A DNA stretch of 41,337 bases from Candidatus Sysuimicrobiota bacterium CSP1-3 (GCA_001443485.1 LDXQ01000016.1:1-41337); one strand, 5' to 3'; counted from the stretch's first letter, positions 17,288-28,798 are shown. Numbers and translations: made by a program. The notes: generated by a model not told the origin, from the sequence alone.

Positions 17288-18306
17288 AAGGGCTCGCTCG
17301 GTCCGCCGCCCCGGCCCTCGCGCTGCTCGCGCTCCTCGCGGTCCTCCCCCTCGGGCAGCCGGCGGCCGCCCCCGGCGGGCTGACAGCGGTCACGGTCGGG
17401 AGCACGGCGCGGATCAGCAACGCGCCGCTCTTCATCGCGGGGGAAGAAGGGTACTTCGCGCAGTGGGGCCTCGACGTGCGTCTGGTCGAGATCCGCGAAT
17501 CGAGCCAGGCTTGGCCTGCCCTCATCGCCGGACAGCTGGACGCGTACGCTGGCGCCATCAATGCAGGCCTGATGGAGGCCATCATGCGGGGGGCGCGGCT
17601 GCGCATTGTCGCGGACAAGGGTTACATCGGTCCGGGAGACCGGAGCAGCGCGGTCATGGTGCGGCAGGACCTCATCGCGTCGGGCCGGTTCCGGACCCTG
17701 CGGGATCTCCGGGGGATGCGGATCGGGGCGGGCACACGCACCTCGGTCGGCGGTCTGTTTCTCCTCCGGGTTCTCCGCGATCGCGCGCTGATCACCGAAC
17801 AGGATGTGACGCTGCAGATGGTGCCGCTGGTTGCCCTGCCCGACGCGTTCCGGGCGCGGGCGCTCGATGCCGCCCTGGTCAGTGAGCCCTTCGTCACCAG
17901 GCTGGAAGTTCTCGGGCTGGCGAAGGTGGTCATCGGCATGTTCGATGTACTCCCGCGCGCCCAGTATGCGGCCATTACCTATGGCCCAAACCTGCTCGCC
18001 CGCAACCCCGGTGTGGGCCAGCGGTTGATGAATGGTTACCTGCGCGGGGTTCAGCAGTACCTCGAAGGCAAGACCCCGCGCAACGTTGCGCTGATTCAGA
18101 AATTCACCGGCGACGATGAGGACCTCGTTCGGAGGATGCAGTGGCCGTACGTCCAGCGGGACGGTCACGTGAACGTGGAGAGCGTGATGCAGATCCAGTC
18201 CTGGTGGGTCCGGGAGGGGTTTCTGGGGAAGGCCCTGCCGGCTGAGCGCTGGTATGACCCCTCTTTCGCCCGCCGTGCCGTGAGGACACTCGCCGGTGCG
18301 CGGTAG
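17284..18306 (+). CDS. ABC transporter substrate-binding protein, SsuA/NMT1-THI5-like
   Basis: Signal peptide MKGLARSAAPALALLALLAVLPLG; ISNAPLFIAGEEGYFAQWGLDVRLVEI; VADKGYIGPGDRSSAVMVRQDL; internal ATG at 17284. Confidence 0.9.
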   Translation: MKGLARSAAPALALLALLAVLPLGQPAAAPGGLTAVTVGSTARISNAPLFIAGEEGYFAQWGLDVRLVEIRESSQAWPALIAGQLDAYAGAINAGLMEAIMRGARLRIVADKGYIGPGDRSSAVMVRQDLIASGRFRTLRDLRGMRIGAGTRTSVGGLFLLRVLRDRALITEQDVTLQMVPLVALPDAFRARALDAALVSEPFVTRLEVLGLAKVVIGMFDVLPRAQYAAITYGPNLLARNPGVGQRLMNGYLRGVQQYLEGKTPRNVALIQKFTGDDEDLVRRMQWPYVQRDGHVNVESVMQIQSWWVREGFLGKALPAERWYDPSFARRAVRTLAGAR

Positions 18307-19023
18307 CGGGCATCGTGCTGGTGTCGGCGTTCATTGCGCCGCCCGGCGGGCGGGCGGCGCCGGGGCCTCTCACGCCGATCGCTGTCGGAACGGCCCAGCG
18401 GATCAGCAACGTTGCGGTCTTCATCGCTCTCGAGGACGGGCACTTCGCGAGGTGGGGTCTGGACGTGCGGCTCATCGAGATACGGGAAGCGAACCAAGCC
18501 TGGCCTGCCCTCATCGCCGGCCAACTCGACGCGTATGGCGGCACGTTCAGCGCGGGCCTGATGGAAGCAATCGGGCGAGGTGCCAGGCTCCGAATCGTGG
18601 CCGATAAAGGCTACGCTGGCCCCGGAGACCGGAGCAACACCTTTATGGTCCGCCTTTCTCCGAGATCCTGCCGCGCTCCTAGAGCGCCGCTATCACGTTC
18701 GGGCCGAATCTCCTGGCGCGCAACCCTGGTCTGGGACAGCGCTTCATCAACGGATATCTCCGGGGTGTCCGGCAGTACCCGGAGGGGAAGACGGCCCGGA
18801 ACATGGCGCTTGTCCAGAAGTTCCCCGGCGACGACGAGGCCCTGGTGCGGAGGATGCAGTGGCCGTTCCTCCAGGCAGAGGGTCACATAAACGTGGAGAG
18901 CGTGATGCAGATCCAGGGCTGGTGGGTGCGGGAGGGCTGGCTGAACCAGGTGCTCCCCCCGGACCGCTGGTACGACCGACGTTTGTCCGCCGCGCCGTCC
19001 CGGCGCTCGCCACAGGGCGGTAG
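18307..19023 (+). pseudogene. Decayed tandem copy of the SsuA-like substrate-binding protein
   Basis: N-terminal part (RISNVAVFIALEDGHFARWGLDVRLIEIREANQAWPALIAGQLDAYGGTFSAGLMEAI...VADKGYAGPGDRSN) and C-terminal part (NLLARNPGLGQRFINGYLRGVRQY...VQKFPGDDEALVRRMQWPF...) both match the 17284-18306 product, but about 90 aa in the middle are missing, an in-frame TAG follows the junction, and a further frameshift lies near the C-terminus. Confidence 0.85.
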
Positions 19024-19200
19024 AAGGACCGGCCCCTACAGATACGACTAGATCAGGGCGTCGAGGGCCACCCCCAGGCCGCCGTAGCGGGCCTCGAGCA
19101 CCAGGACTGGGGTCGAGGTGTCGATCGCCTTATACCCGCGGAGACAGGCCCGGCGTGAGGCGCCCTGCCGGATAGCGGGCGGGACGGCGGAGGAAACGAA

Positions 19201-19229
19201 CCGGGGCGGGCTGTTGCCGCCCGCCCCGG
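19201..19229 (-). terminator. Intrinsic terminator of groEL
   Basis: Perfect 11-bp stem CCGGGGCGGGC/GCCCGCCCCGG with a 7-nt loop, followed on the minus strand by TTCGTTTCC. Confidence 0.75.
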
Positions 19230-19255
19230 GAACGATCCCCGTGCATGCGCTCTGC

Positions 19256-20884
<1,629 letters not shown>

Positions 20885-20923
20885 TGCTCTGGCCCTCCTA
20901 TGGATGGAGTTGGGAGTCGGTTG

Positions 20924-20950
20924 TTAGCACTCCAGGCTCGCGAGTGCTAG
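20924..20950. promoter_or_regulatory. CIRCE element (HrcA operator) upstream of groEL
   Basis: TTAGCACTC-N9-GAGTGCTAG, matching the CIRCE consensus TTAGCACTC-N9-GAGTGCTAA at 26 of 27 positions counting the free spacer. Confidence 0.96.
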
Positions 20951-21141
20951 TTTCCTCCCCTAATAGTGGCGGTCGGAGCAGGCGAAATCAACAGTTTTCC
21001 GGAGGACGCCACGGGCGGTTTCGAGGACGCCAGGGCAGTGTTTCTCCCGATTTCGTCGATTCTCTCGCTCTTGCTGGCGATTACGCCGCTCACAGGCGGG
21101 GAGGCAGACGTGCGGCGTCGAAATGTGGGGGTGATCAGCCG

Positions 21142-21849
21142 ATGCGCACCTGGCAGGTTTCCCTCACCATCATCCTGCTGGTCACGGGCTTCCTAGCTGT
21201 GGCCCAGTGGCGGGCCGGGCAACCGCTGCGCGCCCAGGTCGAACTGCCCACGCAGCGCGTCCAGCAACTGGCCGTCCTGCTCAAGCAGCAGGAGGAAGCC
21301 CGCCTGGCGCTGGAGGCGGAGATCCGCCAACTGACTTCTCGGGTGCAGGCCTACCAGCGCGCCGTCGCCGAGGGGCGCGGGGCTGCGGAGACGATGGCCC
21401 AGGAATTCGCCCAACTCCGCCTCATCCTCGGCCTCACCCCGGTGGAGGGGCCGGGCGTCGTGGTCCGCCTACAGAGTGAGGAGTTCCCCGGCGGCGTCCT
21501 GCCGGTGCTGATGCGCGCGGCGGACCTGGCCGGCCTGGTCAACGAACTCTGGTCGGCGGGGGCGGAGGCGGTGGCGGTCAACGGCGTGCGCGTTCTGGCA
21601 ACGACGGGGTTCCGCGACCACGCCGACGACATCCTGGTCGGCGAGGTGGCGATGCGGCCGCCGTTTGCCGTCGTCGCCATCGGCGAACCCCTGACGCTGC
21701 AAACCGCCCTGAAACTCCGGGGAGGTTTTGTGGAAGGTCTACAGTCGATCGGCCTGCAGGTGACCGTGCAGCGCCGCGAGCGGATCAAGCTGAACGCGTA
21801 CCGCGCCAGGCTGCAGTTTCGCTACGCTCAGCCCGCCAAAACCCAGTAA
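21142..21849 (+). CDS. DUF881 family protein
   Basis: N-terminal TM, coiled coil, LTPVEGPGVVVRLQ...LVNELWSAGAEAVAVNGVRV, typical DUF881; ATG at 21142. Confidence 0.85.
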   Translation: MRTWQVSLTIILLVTGFLAVAQWRAGQPLRAQVELPTQRVQQLAVLLKQQEEARLALEAEIRQLTSRVQAYQRAVAEGRGAAETMAQEFAQLRLILGLTPVEGPGVVVRLQSEEFPGGVLPVLMRAADLAGLVNELWSAGAEAVAVNGVRVLATTGFRDHADDILVGEVAMRPPFAVVAIGEPLTLQTALKLRGGFVEGLQSIGLQVTVQRRERIKLNAYRARLQFRYAQPAKTQ

Positions 21850-21885
21850 CCCCGCCGCGCACCCCTCCGTGAACCGGCCCTAAAG

Positions 21886-21908
21886 CGGCGGGACCGCGGT
21901 CCCCGCCG
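21886..21908 (+). terminator. GC-rich hairpin downstream of the DUF881 gene, possible terminator
   Basis: CGGCGGGACC...GGTCCCCGCCG with one bulge and no clear U-tract. Confidence 0.3.
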
Positions 21909-22143
21909 AGTGGGGTCTGCTTGTCCTCTCGGCAGTCGCGACCACGGTCCCGAATCCCGTCCTGGAGAGGCTGCCGCCCTTGCGCCGGAGCGGGGTTTGT
22001 GTGGCCTTGGTGAATCGCCCCGGCGTTGCGGCCGTGTCCTCGTCGAGACGGGAACCTAGTATGGCAAGGCGGTTTCCCGGTGTCAATCAGTCGGGAGGGA
22101 GAGCCCTGACCCGCAAAGGGATTATGCCCATCGCCACGGGTTC

Positions 22144-23898
22144 TTAGAACGGATAGGCGAGCGGCAGGACGACCAGCATGAGGAGGAGCAGGATGAGGAC
22201 CAGGGGCAGTCCCGAACGCACGTAGTCCTTCATCCGGTACCCGCCCGGCGCCATCACCATCAGCATCACAGGATTGCTGAACGGGGTGAGGAGCCCCATC
22301 CCCGTCGCGGCGATGATCGCCATGGCGAAGGGCAGGGGAGAGGTGTGGAGCGCGGTCGCGGCGTCGATGGCCAACGGCGCCAGGATCGCCGGCAGGATGA
22401 TGCTGGGGACGAAGTGGCCGATCGCCGTCGCCGCGATGAGGAAGGCCGCGAGCGTCCCCAGCGGGTGACCGCCCAGGACGCGGACGAGGGCGGTGGCGAC
22501 GAGTTGCGCGGCTCCCGTCCGCTCCAGCGCCACGCCCACCGGCACCATGGCGCCGATGAGCACCAGGCTCCGCCAGTCGATCGCGCGGTACGCCTCCTCG
22601 GTCGTCAGGCCGCCGCTCGTGATCATGATGCCGGCAGCCAGTGCCGCCGCCACCGCCACGGGAATCCCGGCCAGCGTCAGGACGATCAGGGCCGCCGCGG
22701 CGAGCAGCGCATAGGTGCGCCGATCCTCGCGGTCAGGCCATGGGCTCTCCGCGTCAAAGACGATCAGGTCGCGTTCGCTGCCGAGTGTCGTCAGTGCCTT
22801 CCGCGGTCCCTGGATGAGGAGACCGTCGCCAGCGCGCAGGGGGATGTCCGCAAACCGCGTGCGGATGGGCCGGCCCTCCCGCCACACCGCCAGCACCGTC
22901 AGTCCGTAACGGTCGCGGAAGCCGATGTCACGCAGCGTCCGTCCCGCCAGCGCCGAGCGCGGCGCGACCATCGCCTCGACGATGCCCGCCTCCAGGGTGT
23001 CCAGAGACGCCTCCGCCTTCGCCAGTTCCAGTCCAATCCGCGCAAACGCCTCCGCCTGCAGGAGCTCATCCAGGCGCCCTTCGATCACCAGGCGGTCCCC
23101 GGGGCGCAGGGTCAGATCCTTGGGCGGCGCCGGCGTCTGCTCGCCGTCGCGCGTCACCGCGACGACGGTCAGTCCGTGGGCCAGCCCGAATTCACTCACT
23201 TCGATCGTCTTGCCGGCCAGCGGCGAACCGTCCGGAATGCGGGCTTCAAACAGCCGCTCACTTAGCCGATACACCTTCACGAGGCGCGCGCCGCGCCGCA
23301 TCGCGCGGAGGAGTTCCTCGGGGGGGCGTCGGGGGAGCAGACGCCATCCCACCGCGGCCATCCAGGCGGTGCCGACGATGAGCAGCGGCAGGCCGATCGG
23401 CAGGAAGTCGAAGAGGCGCAGCGTGGCCACTCCGCGGCGGTGCAGGATGTCCGCCAGCAGGAGGTTGGTGGGACCGGCGATCAGCGTCAGGTTGCCGCCG
23501 AAGCGGGCGGCGTAGACGAGCGGCAGAAGGAGGAGGCTGGGGCTCGTCCGGCGGCGGTAGGCGATGGCCATCGTCACCGGCAGGAGCACCCCCACCGCGG
23601 CCAGGTTGTTCATGAACGCGGAGAGGAGCCCGGTGACGGCCATGAGGATGACGATGAGCCGGACGTAGGAGCGACCCGCCATGATCCGCAGCGGCCGGCT
23701 GACCAGCGCGGCCACCCCGGTGCGTTCCAGCCCCGCGCTGATGATGAAGATCGCGGCGACCGCGATCACGGCCGCGGAGCCGAAGCCGGAAAACGCCTGA
23801 TCGACCGGGACGAGCCCGCCGAGGACCAGGGCCAGCAGGAGGCCGAACGCGACGAGATCGGGAGACCAACGCCCCACGATCAGGGCGCCGATCCCCAC
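22144..23898 (-). CDS. SLC13-family transporter with two central TrkA-C (RCK_C) domains
   Basis: Polytopic N and C halves (LLSAFMNNLAAVGVLLPV; FGGNLTLIAGPTNLL); central TIEVSEFGLAHGLTVVAVTRDGE...LRPGDRLVIEG and TLRDIGFRDRYGLTVLAVWREG...LRAGDGLLIQG. Confidence 0.88.
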   Translation of the reverse strand: MGIGALIVGRWSPDLVAFGLLLALVLGGLVPVDQAFSGFGSAAVIAVAAIFIISAGLERTGVAALVSRPLRIMAGRSYVRLIVILMAVTGLLSAFMNNLAAVGVLLPVTMAIAYRRRTSPSLLLLPLVYAARFGGNLTLIAGPTNLLLADILHRRGVATLRLFDFLPIGLPLLIVGTAWMAAVGWRLLPRRPPEELLRAMRRGARLVKVYRLSERLFEARIPDGSPLAGKTIEVSEFGLAHGLTVVAVTRDGEQTPAPPKDLTLRPGDRLVIEGRLDELLQAEAFARIGLELAKAEASLDTLEAGIVEAMVAPRSALAGRTLRDIGFRDRYGLTVLAVWREGRPIRTRFADIPLRAGDGLLIQGPRKALTTLGSERDLIVFDAESPWPDREDRRTYALLAAAALIVLTLAGIPVAVAAALAAGIMITSGGLTTEEAYRAIDWRSLVLIGAMVPVGVALERTGAAQLVATALVRVLGGHPLGTLAAFLIAATAIGHFVPSIILPAILAPLAIDAATALHTSPLPFAMAIIAATGMGLLTPFSNPVMLMVMAPGGYRMKDYVRSGLPLVLILLLLMLVVLPLAYPF

Positions 23899-23933
23899 CG
23901 CGAGCAGAGCGAGGGTGGCGAGGGCCGGGACGT

Positions 23934-25112
23934 TCAGACGCGCTCCACCGCCAGGGCGACCGCTTCGCCGCCGCCGAGGCAGGCGCTGGCGATGCCGCGC
24001 CGCCTGCCGTACCGCTCCATGGCGTGCAGGAGCGTCGCCAGGAGGCGCGTTCCGCTGGCGCCGACGGGGTGACCCAGGGCGACCGCGCCGCCGTGGACGT
24101 TCACCCGGTCGGGGTTCAACTCCAGGTCGCGTATCGCCGCCAGGACGACGGAGGCGAATGCCTCATTGATCTCCAGCAGGTCCACCTCGTTCAGGGCCCA
24201 GTTGATCTTGTGCAGCAGCCGCCGGATGGCCGCGGAGGGCTGCACCGTGAACCACTCCGGCGCGCCCGCAGCGCCCGCCTGGCCGACGACCCGCGCCAGG
24301 GGTTTTGCGTTGAGCCGCTTGGCGACGTCCGCGGCGGCCACCACCGCTGCCGCGGCGCCGTCGCTGATGCTGCTGCTGTTGGCGGCGGTGACGGTCCCGT
24401 CCGAATCGAAGGCCGGGGGAAGAGTGGGAAGTTTCTCGAAGTTCACCCGCCGCGGTTCCTCGTCCTCGGCTACCTTCACCTGGCCGTCGCGGCTCTGCGG
24501 GATCTCCACGGGCACCAGTTCGGCGGCGAACTTCCCTTCGTCCATCGCCGCCAGCGTCCGTTTGTAACTCTGGACAGCGTAGGCGTCCTGTTCCTCGCGC
24601 GTGAAGCGGTACTCGCGGTTGAGGAGCTCGCAGCAGCTGCCCATGTGGATCTTCTTGTAGGCGTCGATCAGACCGTCGCGCAGCAGGGAATCGACGACGG
24701 CGCCATCACCGTACCGGTAACCGGTGCGGGCGCGATCCAGCAGGTAGGGGGCCAGGCTCATGCTTTCCATCCCGCCCGCGACCACGATGTCGGCGTCGCC
24801 GCTCTGGATCGCCTGCGCCGCCAGCATGACGGACTTCAGCCCGGAGCCGCACATCTTGTTCACGGTGGTGGCGGGGACGGTCTCGGGGACGCCGGCGGCC
24901 ATGGCCGCCTGTCGCGCCGGCGCCTGGCCGATGCCGGCGGAGAGGACGTTGCCCATGATCACCTCATCGACCTGATCGGGTGCCACCCCCGCGCGCTCCA
25001 GCGCCGCCTTGATCGCCACCGCGCCCAGCCGCGGCGCCGGGACGGTGGACAGCCCGCCGAGGAACCGCCCGATCGGCGTGCGCACCGCGCTCAGGATCAC
25101 AACCTCGCGCAT
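23934..25112 (-). CDS. Thiolase / acetyl-CoA C-acetyltransferase
   Basis: REVVILSAVRTPIGRFLGGLS, NKMCGSGLKSVMLAAQAIQ, GGMESMS, VNVHGGAVALGHPVGASGTRLLATLLHAM, CLGGGEAVAL; ATG at 25112 with GGAGGTG RBS. Confidence 0.95.
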   Translation of the reverse strand: MREVVILSAVRTPIGRFLGGLSTVPAPRLGAVAIKAALERAGVAPDQVDEVIMGNVLSAGIGQAPARQAAMAAGVPETVPATTVNKMCGSGLKSVMLAAQAIQSGDADIVVAGGMESMSLAPYLLDRARTGYRYGDGAVVDSLLRDGLIDAYKKIHMGSCCELLNREYRFTREEQDAYAVQSYKRTLAAMDEGKFAAELVPVEIPQSRDGQVKVAEDEEPRRVNFEKLPTLPPAFDSDGTVTAANSSSISDGAAAAVVAAADVAKRLNAKPLARVVGQAGAAGAPEWFTVQPSAAIRRLLHKINWALNEVDLLEINEAFASVVLAAIRDLELNPDRVNVHGGAVALGHPVGASGTRLLATLLHAMERYGRRRGIASACLGGGEAVALAVERV

Positions 25113-25294
25113 CTTCGCACCTCCGCGTCTCGCCGGCTTCAGTGTACCACTCCACCCGGGGGCCACGATTGACGCCCTGCGCGCGCCTGGACGGCGGGCC
25201 TTCGGGGCACAGAGTAGGTGACGACCGCCCGCGGGGCGCACCGGGATGGCGCGCCACGGGGGGCGGTCTGGCAGTCACGAGAGGGGCAACCGGG

Positions 25295-25981
25295 ATGAAA
25301 GCCACGTGGAGCAGGGAGCTCCCCCAGATCGGTCTGATCGCGCTGATGACCATGCTGGCGGCGGTCACCTGGCCCTGGGCGCCTGACCGCATCGCCGTGC
25401 GCTGGGACCTCCAGGGCGAGGTCACCCGTTACGGCGGCAAGGCGGAGGGACTGCTCTTGCTGCCGGCGCTGGCGCTGCTGGTCTATCTCTTCCTGCTGGT
25501 CCTGCCCCGCATCGACCCGGGACGCGCCAACTACCAGCGGTTCGCCGGCCCATACAACATGATCCGCTTTTCCTTACTCTCGCTGATCGCCATCGCCTAC
25601 GGCGTGGTGCACGTGTGGATCCGGGGCTACCCGATCGACGTTGCCTCGGCCGGCCTGCTGCTGGTCGGCGTGATGCTGGTCATCTTCGGGGTCGTGATGG
25701 ACAAGATCCGCCCCAACTGGTCCGTCGGCATTCGCACCCCCTGGACGCTCACCAGCCAGGAGTCGTGGACCCGGACGCACCGCGTCGGCGGATGGCTCTT
25801 TATCGTGCTGGGGCTCTGGACCCTCCTGCTGGCCGTCGAGCGCACGGCCTGGGCCCTGGCGGTCTGGGTGATCATCCTTGGCGCCACCGTCGTCGGCCTG
25901 TTCGCTTACTCCTACCTCGTTTGGCGGGCCGACCCGCGGAAGATGCCGCCTACCGGAACGCTGCTCACCGAAGACTCCTAA
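25295..25981 (+). CDS. DUF1648 / SdpI-family membrane protein
   Basis: PDRIAVRWDLQGEVTRYGGKAEGLLLLPAL (DUF1648) and NWSVGIRTPWTLTSQESWTRTHRVGGWLF (SdpI); ATG at 25295. Confidence 0.88.
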   Translation: MKATWSRELPQIGLIALMTMLAAVTWPWAPDRIAVRWDLQGEVTRYGGKAEGLLLLPALALLVYLFLLVLPRIDPGRANYQRFAGPYNMIRFSLLSLIAIAYGVVHVWIRGYPIDVASAGLLLVGVMLVIFGVVMDKIRPNWSVGIRTPWTLTSQESWTRTHRVGGWLFIVLGLWTLLLAVERTAWALAVWVIILGATVVGLFAYSYLVWRADPRKMPPTGTLLTEDS

Positions 25982-26033
25982 CCGTCCCGCAAAAGGGCAG
26001 ACATCGGGTGCTCGCTTTGGTAGAGTAACCCCG

Positions 26034-27335
26034 ATGGTCCTGCACGATTTCCCTGTGGACGCGCGCGGAGTGCTCTCTATCGGCGGCTGCCGCGCGCCCG
26101 ACCTGGCCGAGACCCACGGCACGCCGCTGTTGGTGATCGACGAAGGCCGTTTCCGGCAGAACTGCCGGGCCTACCGCGAAAGCCTGCGCGAAGTGTACCC
26201 CCGCAGCCAGCCCATCTTCGCCAGTAAGGCGATGTGTGTTCTGGCGACTTGCCGCCTGGCCTACGATGAGGGGCTACACGTCGACGTCGCCTCCGGCGGC
26301 GAAATCTACACCGCGCGGCGGGGGGGCGTCCCCGGCGCGGTGCTGCACTTCCACGGCAACAACAAGACGGAAGACGAACTGCGTCTCGCGCTGGCCGAGG
26401 GCGTCGGCCGGATCATCGTCGACAACCTCTACGAACTGGAGTTGCTCGACCGGCTGACCCGGGAGATGCAGGCCCAGCCCGCGATCTTGCTGCGCATCAC
26501 CCCGGGCATCGAGCCGCACACGCACAAGGCGATCCAGACCGGCGGAGTCGATTCGAAGTTCGGTTTCGGCCTGCCGGACGGAGCGGCGATGCAGGCGGTC
26601 CGAACGGCGCTGGAGATCCCCGGCATTGAGCTGCGCGGGTTCCACTGCCACATCGGGTCGCAGATCTTCGACCCGGAACCCTTCGCCCTCGCCGCCCGCT
26701 CCATGGTGCAGTTCATGGCCGAGGTGCGCCTGGAATTGAATCTCACCTTTCCCGAACTCAACCTGGGGGGCGGGCTGGGGATCCGTTACCTTCCTGAGGA
26801 CGCGCCGCCGTCCATCCCGACGTTCGTGCGGGGTCTGGCCGGCGCGCTCCGCCAGACCCTCGAGGCGCACGACCTGCCGGAGCCGCTGCTCTACGTGGAA
26901 CCGGGCCGGTCCATCGTGGGTGACGCGGGGGTGACCCTGTACACGGTCGGGGCGATCAAGGCCATTCCGGGCGTGCGCACCTACGCCTCGGTGGACGGCG
27001 GGATGTTCGAAAATCCCCGGCCGGCCCTGTACGGCGCGCGCTACACGGCGGCGGTGGCCGACCGCGCCGCGGACCCGGTGGATCGGGCGGTGACGATCGC
27101 CGGCCGCTGCTGCGAGTCGGGCGATGTCCTCATCTGGGAGGCCGCGCTCCCACCGATCCGCCCCGGGGACCGCCTGGCGGTCTTCTCCACCGGCGCCTAC
27201 ACGTACTCGATGGCCAGCAACTACAATCGCTTCCCCCGGCCCGCGGTCGTCCTGGCGGGGGAGGGGCGGGCGCGCGTGGTGGTCGAGCGAGAGACCTATG
27301 ACGACCTTATCCGGAAAGATCGGCCGCTGACGTAG
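26034..27335 (+). CDS. lysA: Diaminopimelate decarboxylase
   Basis: FASKAMCVLATCRLAYDEGLHVDVASGGEIYTA, HGNNKTEDELRLAL, GFHCHIGSQIFD, VEPGRSIVGDAG, GRCCESGDVL. Confidence 0.96.
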   Translation: MVLHDFPVDARGVLSIGGCRAPDLAETHGTPLLVIDEGRFRQNCRAYRESLREVYPRSQPIFASKAMCVLATCRLAYDEGLHVDVASGGEIYTARRGGVPGAVLHFHGNNKTEDELRLALAEGVGRIIVDNLYELELLDRLTREMQAQPAILLRITPGIEPHTHKAIQTGGVDSKFGFGLPDGAAMQAVRTALEIPGIELRGFHCHIGSQIFDPEPFALAARSMVQFMAEVRLELNLTFPELNLGGGLGIRYLPEDAPPSIPTFVRGLAGALRQTLEAHDLPEPLLYVEPGRSIVGDAGVTLYTVGAIKAIPGVRTYASVDGGMFENPRPALYGARYTAAVADRAADPVDRAVTIAGRCCESGDVLIWEAALPPIRPGDRLAVFSTGAYTYSMASNYNRFPRPAVVLAGEGRARVVVERETYDDLIRKDRPLT

Positions 27336-27947
27336 GTGCTCGGCCTCTCGCTGACCACCCTGCTCTTCCGCGCGCTGGCGCTGCTGATTGCGGCGCCCTT
27401 CCACGAGTTCGCCCACGGGTACGCCGCGGACCGGCTGGGCGATCCCACGCCGCGCCGCGCCGGCCGCCTCACGCTGAACCCGCTGGCCCACCTCGACCCA
27501 CTGGGGACGATCCTCCTGGTCCTGACGGGGTTCGGCTGGGCGAAGCCTGTTCCCATCGACCCGGGCTATTTCCCGGACTGGCGCCGCGGCCTCATCACCG
27601 TGGCGGCGGCCGGCCCCATCGCCAACGTGGTTCTGGCGATTCTGTTTGGCCTCCCGTTCAAGCTGGGACTGGTGGCCGCGGGATCACCGCTGGCGCGGCC
27701 GCTGTTTGTCATCGTCTTCATCAATGCGGTCCTGGCCGTCTTCAACCTGATCCCGGTGCCGCCGCTGGACGGGTCGAAGATCATGATCGGCCTGCTGCCG
27801 GGGCAACTGGGCCTCGCCTACGCTCGCTTGCAGGCCTACGGCGTGCTGATCCTGATTGCCCTGATCTCCTTCCGCATCACCGATCTGCTGGTACTACCCC
27901 CGCTGCTGTGGCTGGTCCAACTGGCCACCGGGCTGGGCGGGCGCTGA
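27336..27947 (+). CDS. Site-2 protease family (M50) membrane metalloprotease
   Basis: FHEFAHGYAADRLGD (HExxH), NPLAHLDPLGT, FNLIPVPPLDGSKI; GTG start immediately after the lysA stop. Confidence 0.93.
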   Translation: MLGLSLTTLLFRALALLIAAPFHEFAHGYAADRLGDPTPRRAGRLTLNPLAHLDPLGTILLVLTGFGWAKPVPIDPGYFPDWRRGLITVAAAGPIANVVLAILFGLPFKLGLVAAGSPLARPLFVIVFINAVLAVFNLIPVPPLDGSKIMIGLLPGQLGLAYARLQAYGVLILIALISFRITDLLVLPPLLWLVQLATGLGGR

Positions 27948-28048
27948 CCGCGGCGGGTTGCCGCGCCTGATGCGCCGCGACAGGGATTTCGCGCCCGCAT
28001 ACCGTACCTAACGGAGAGCACATCGCTCGTGGTGGGCCGTCATACACC

Positions 28049-28798
28049 GTGACGAACACACGACCCGGCACATTCGTCGTCCACACCGCCACGTTTGAAG
28101 GTCCGCTGGACCAGCTGCTCCGGCTCGCTCAGCAGGGGCAGGTGGACCTCCAGACGCTCCCGCTCGCGGACATCGCCGCCGACTACCTGGCCCACGCCCG
28201 CCGCGACTTCGACGTCGACGACGTCACCGAGACGATCTGGATGCTCGCCGCCCTGATCGAGCTGAAGGCGCGCGCCCTGCTGCCGCAGCCCCCGCCGCCC
28301 GAGGAGCCCCCGGTCGACGACGCCGGCGACCTGGAAGAGCTGCTGGAAGAGCGGCTGGCGGCCTACAGAGCCTTCAAAGACGTGGCGACGGCGCTGCGCG
28401 CGCTGGAGGCCTATCAGCAGCGCGTCTTCCTCCGCCCGCCGGACGAACCCGACGAGCCGCTGCTCTCCGGCGTGGCCCTGACGGACTTGTTCCGCGCGTT
28501 CCAGGAGGTGCTGGCGCGCGGCCGGGAGCGCGGGGCCGAGATCCCGCCCGAAGGGATCACCGTCGCGGACCGCATGGCCGCGGTGCTGGCGTTGCTCGCG
28601 GCGCATCCCGACGGCGTGCCGTTCGATGCGCTCTTCCCGCCCGAGGCCTCGCGCCTGGAGATCGTCGTCACGTTCCTGGCCCTGTTAGAGTTGATCCGCC
28701 TGCTGCGCGTGCGCGTCATGCAGGAGGCGCGGTTCGGCACGATCCGCATCCACGCCCGCATCCCCCAGGAGGGCCGGTCTGGAGCTGAGGCCGGATGA
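28049..28798 (+). CDS. scpA: Segregation and condensation protein A
   Basis: TATFEGPLDQLLRLAQQGQVDLQTLPLADIAADYL...IWMLAALIELKARALLP; followed by scpB. Confidence 0.93.
   Translation: MTNTRPGTFVVHTATFEGPLDQLLRLAQQGQVDLQTLPLADIAADYLAHARRDFDVDDVTETIWMLAALIELKARALLPQPPPPEEPPVDDAGDLEELLEERLAAYRAFKDVATALRALEAYQQRVFLRPPDEPDEPLLSGVALTDLFRAFQEVLARGRERGAEIPPEGITVADRMAAVLALLAAHPDGVPFDALFPPEASRLEIVVTFLALLELIRLLRVRVMQEARFGTIRIHARIPQEGRSGAEAG

Noticed and set aside
21850-22143. Region between DUF881 and SLC13 genes as a possible ncRNA
   Set aside because: Only one bulged GC-rich hairpin is visible; insufficient structure or motif to support an RNA call.
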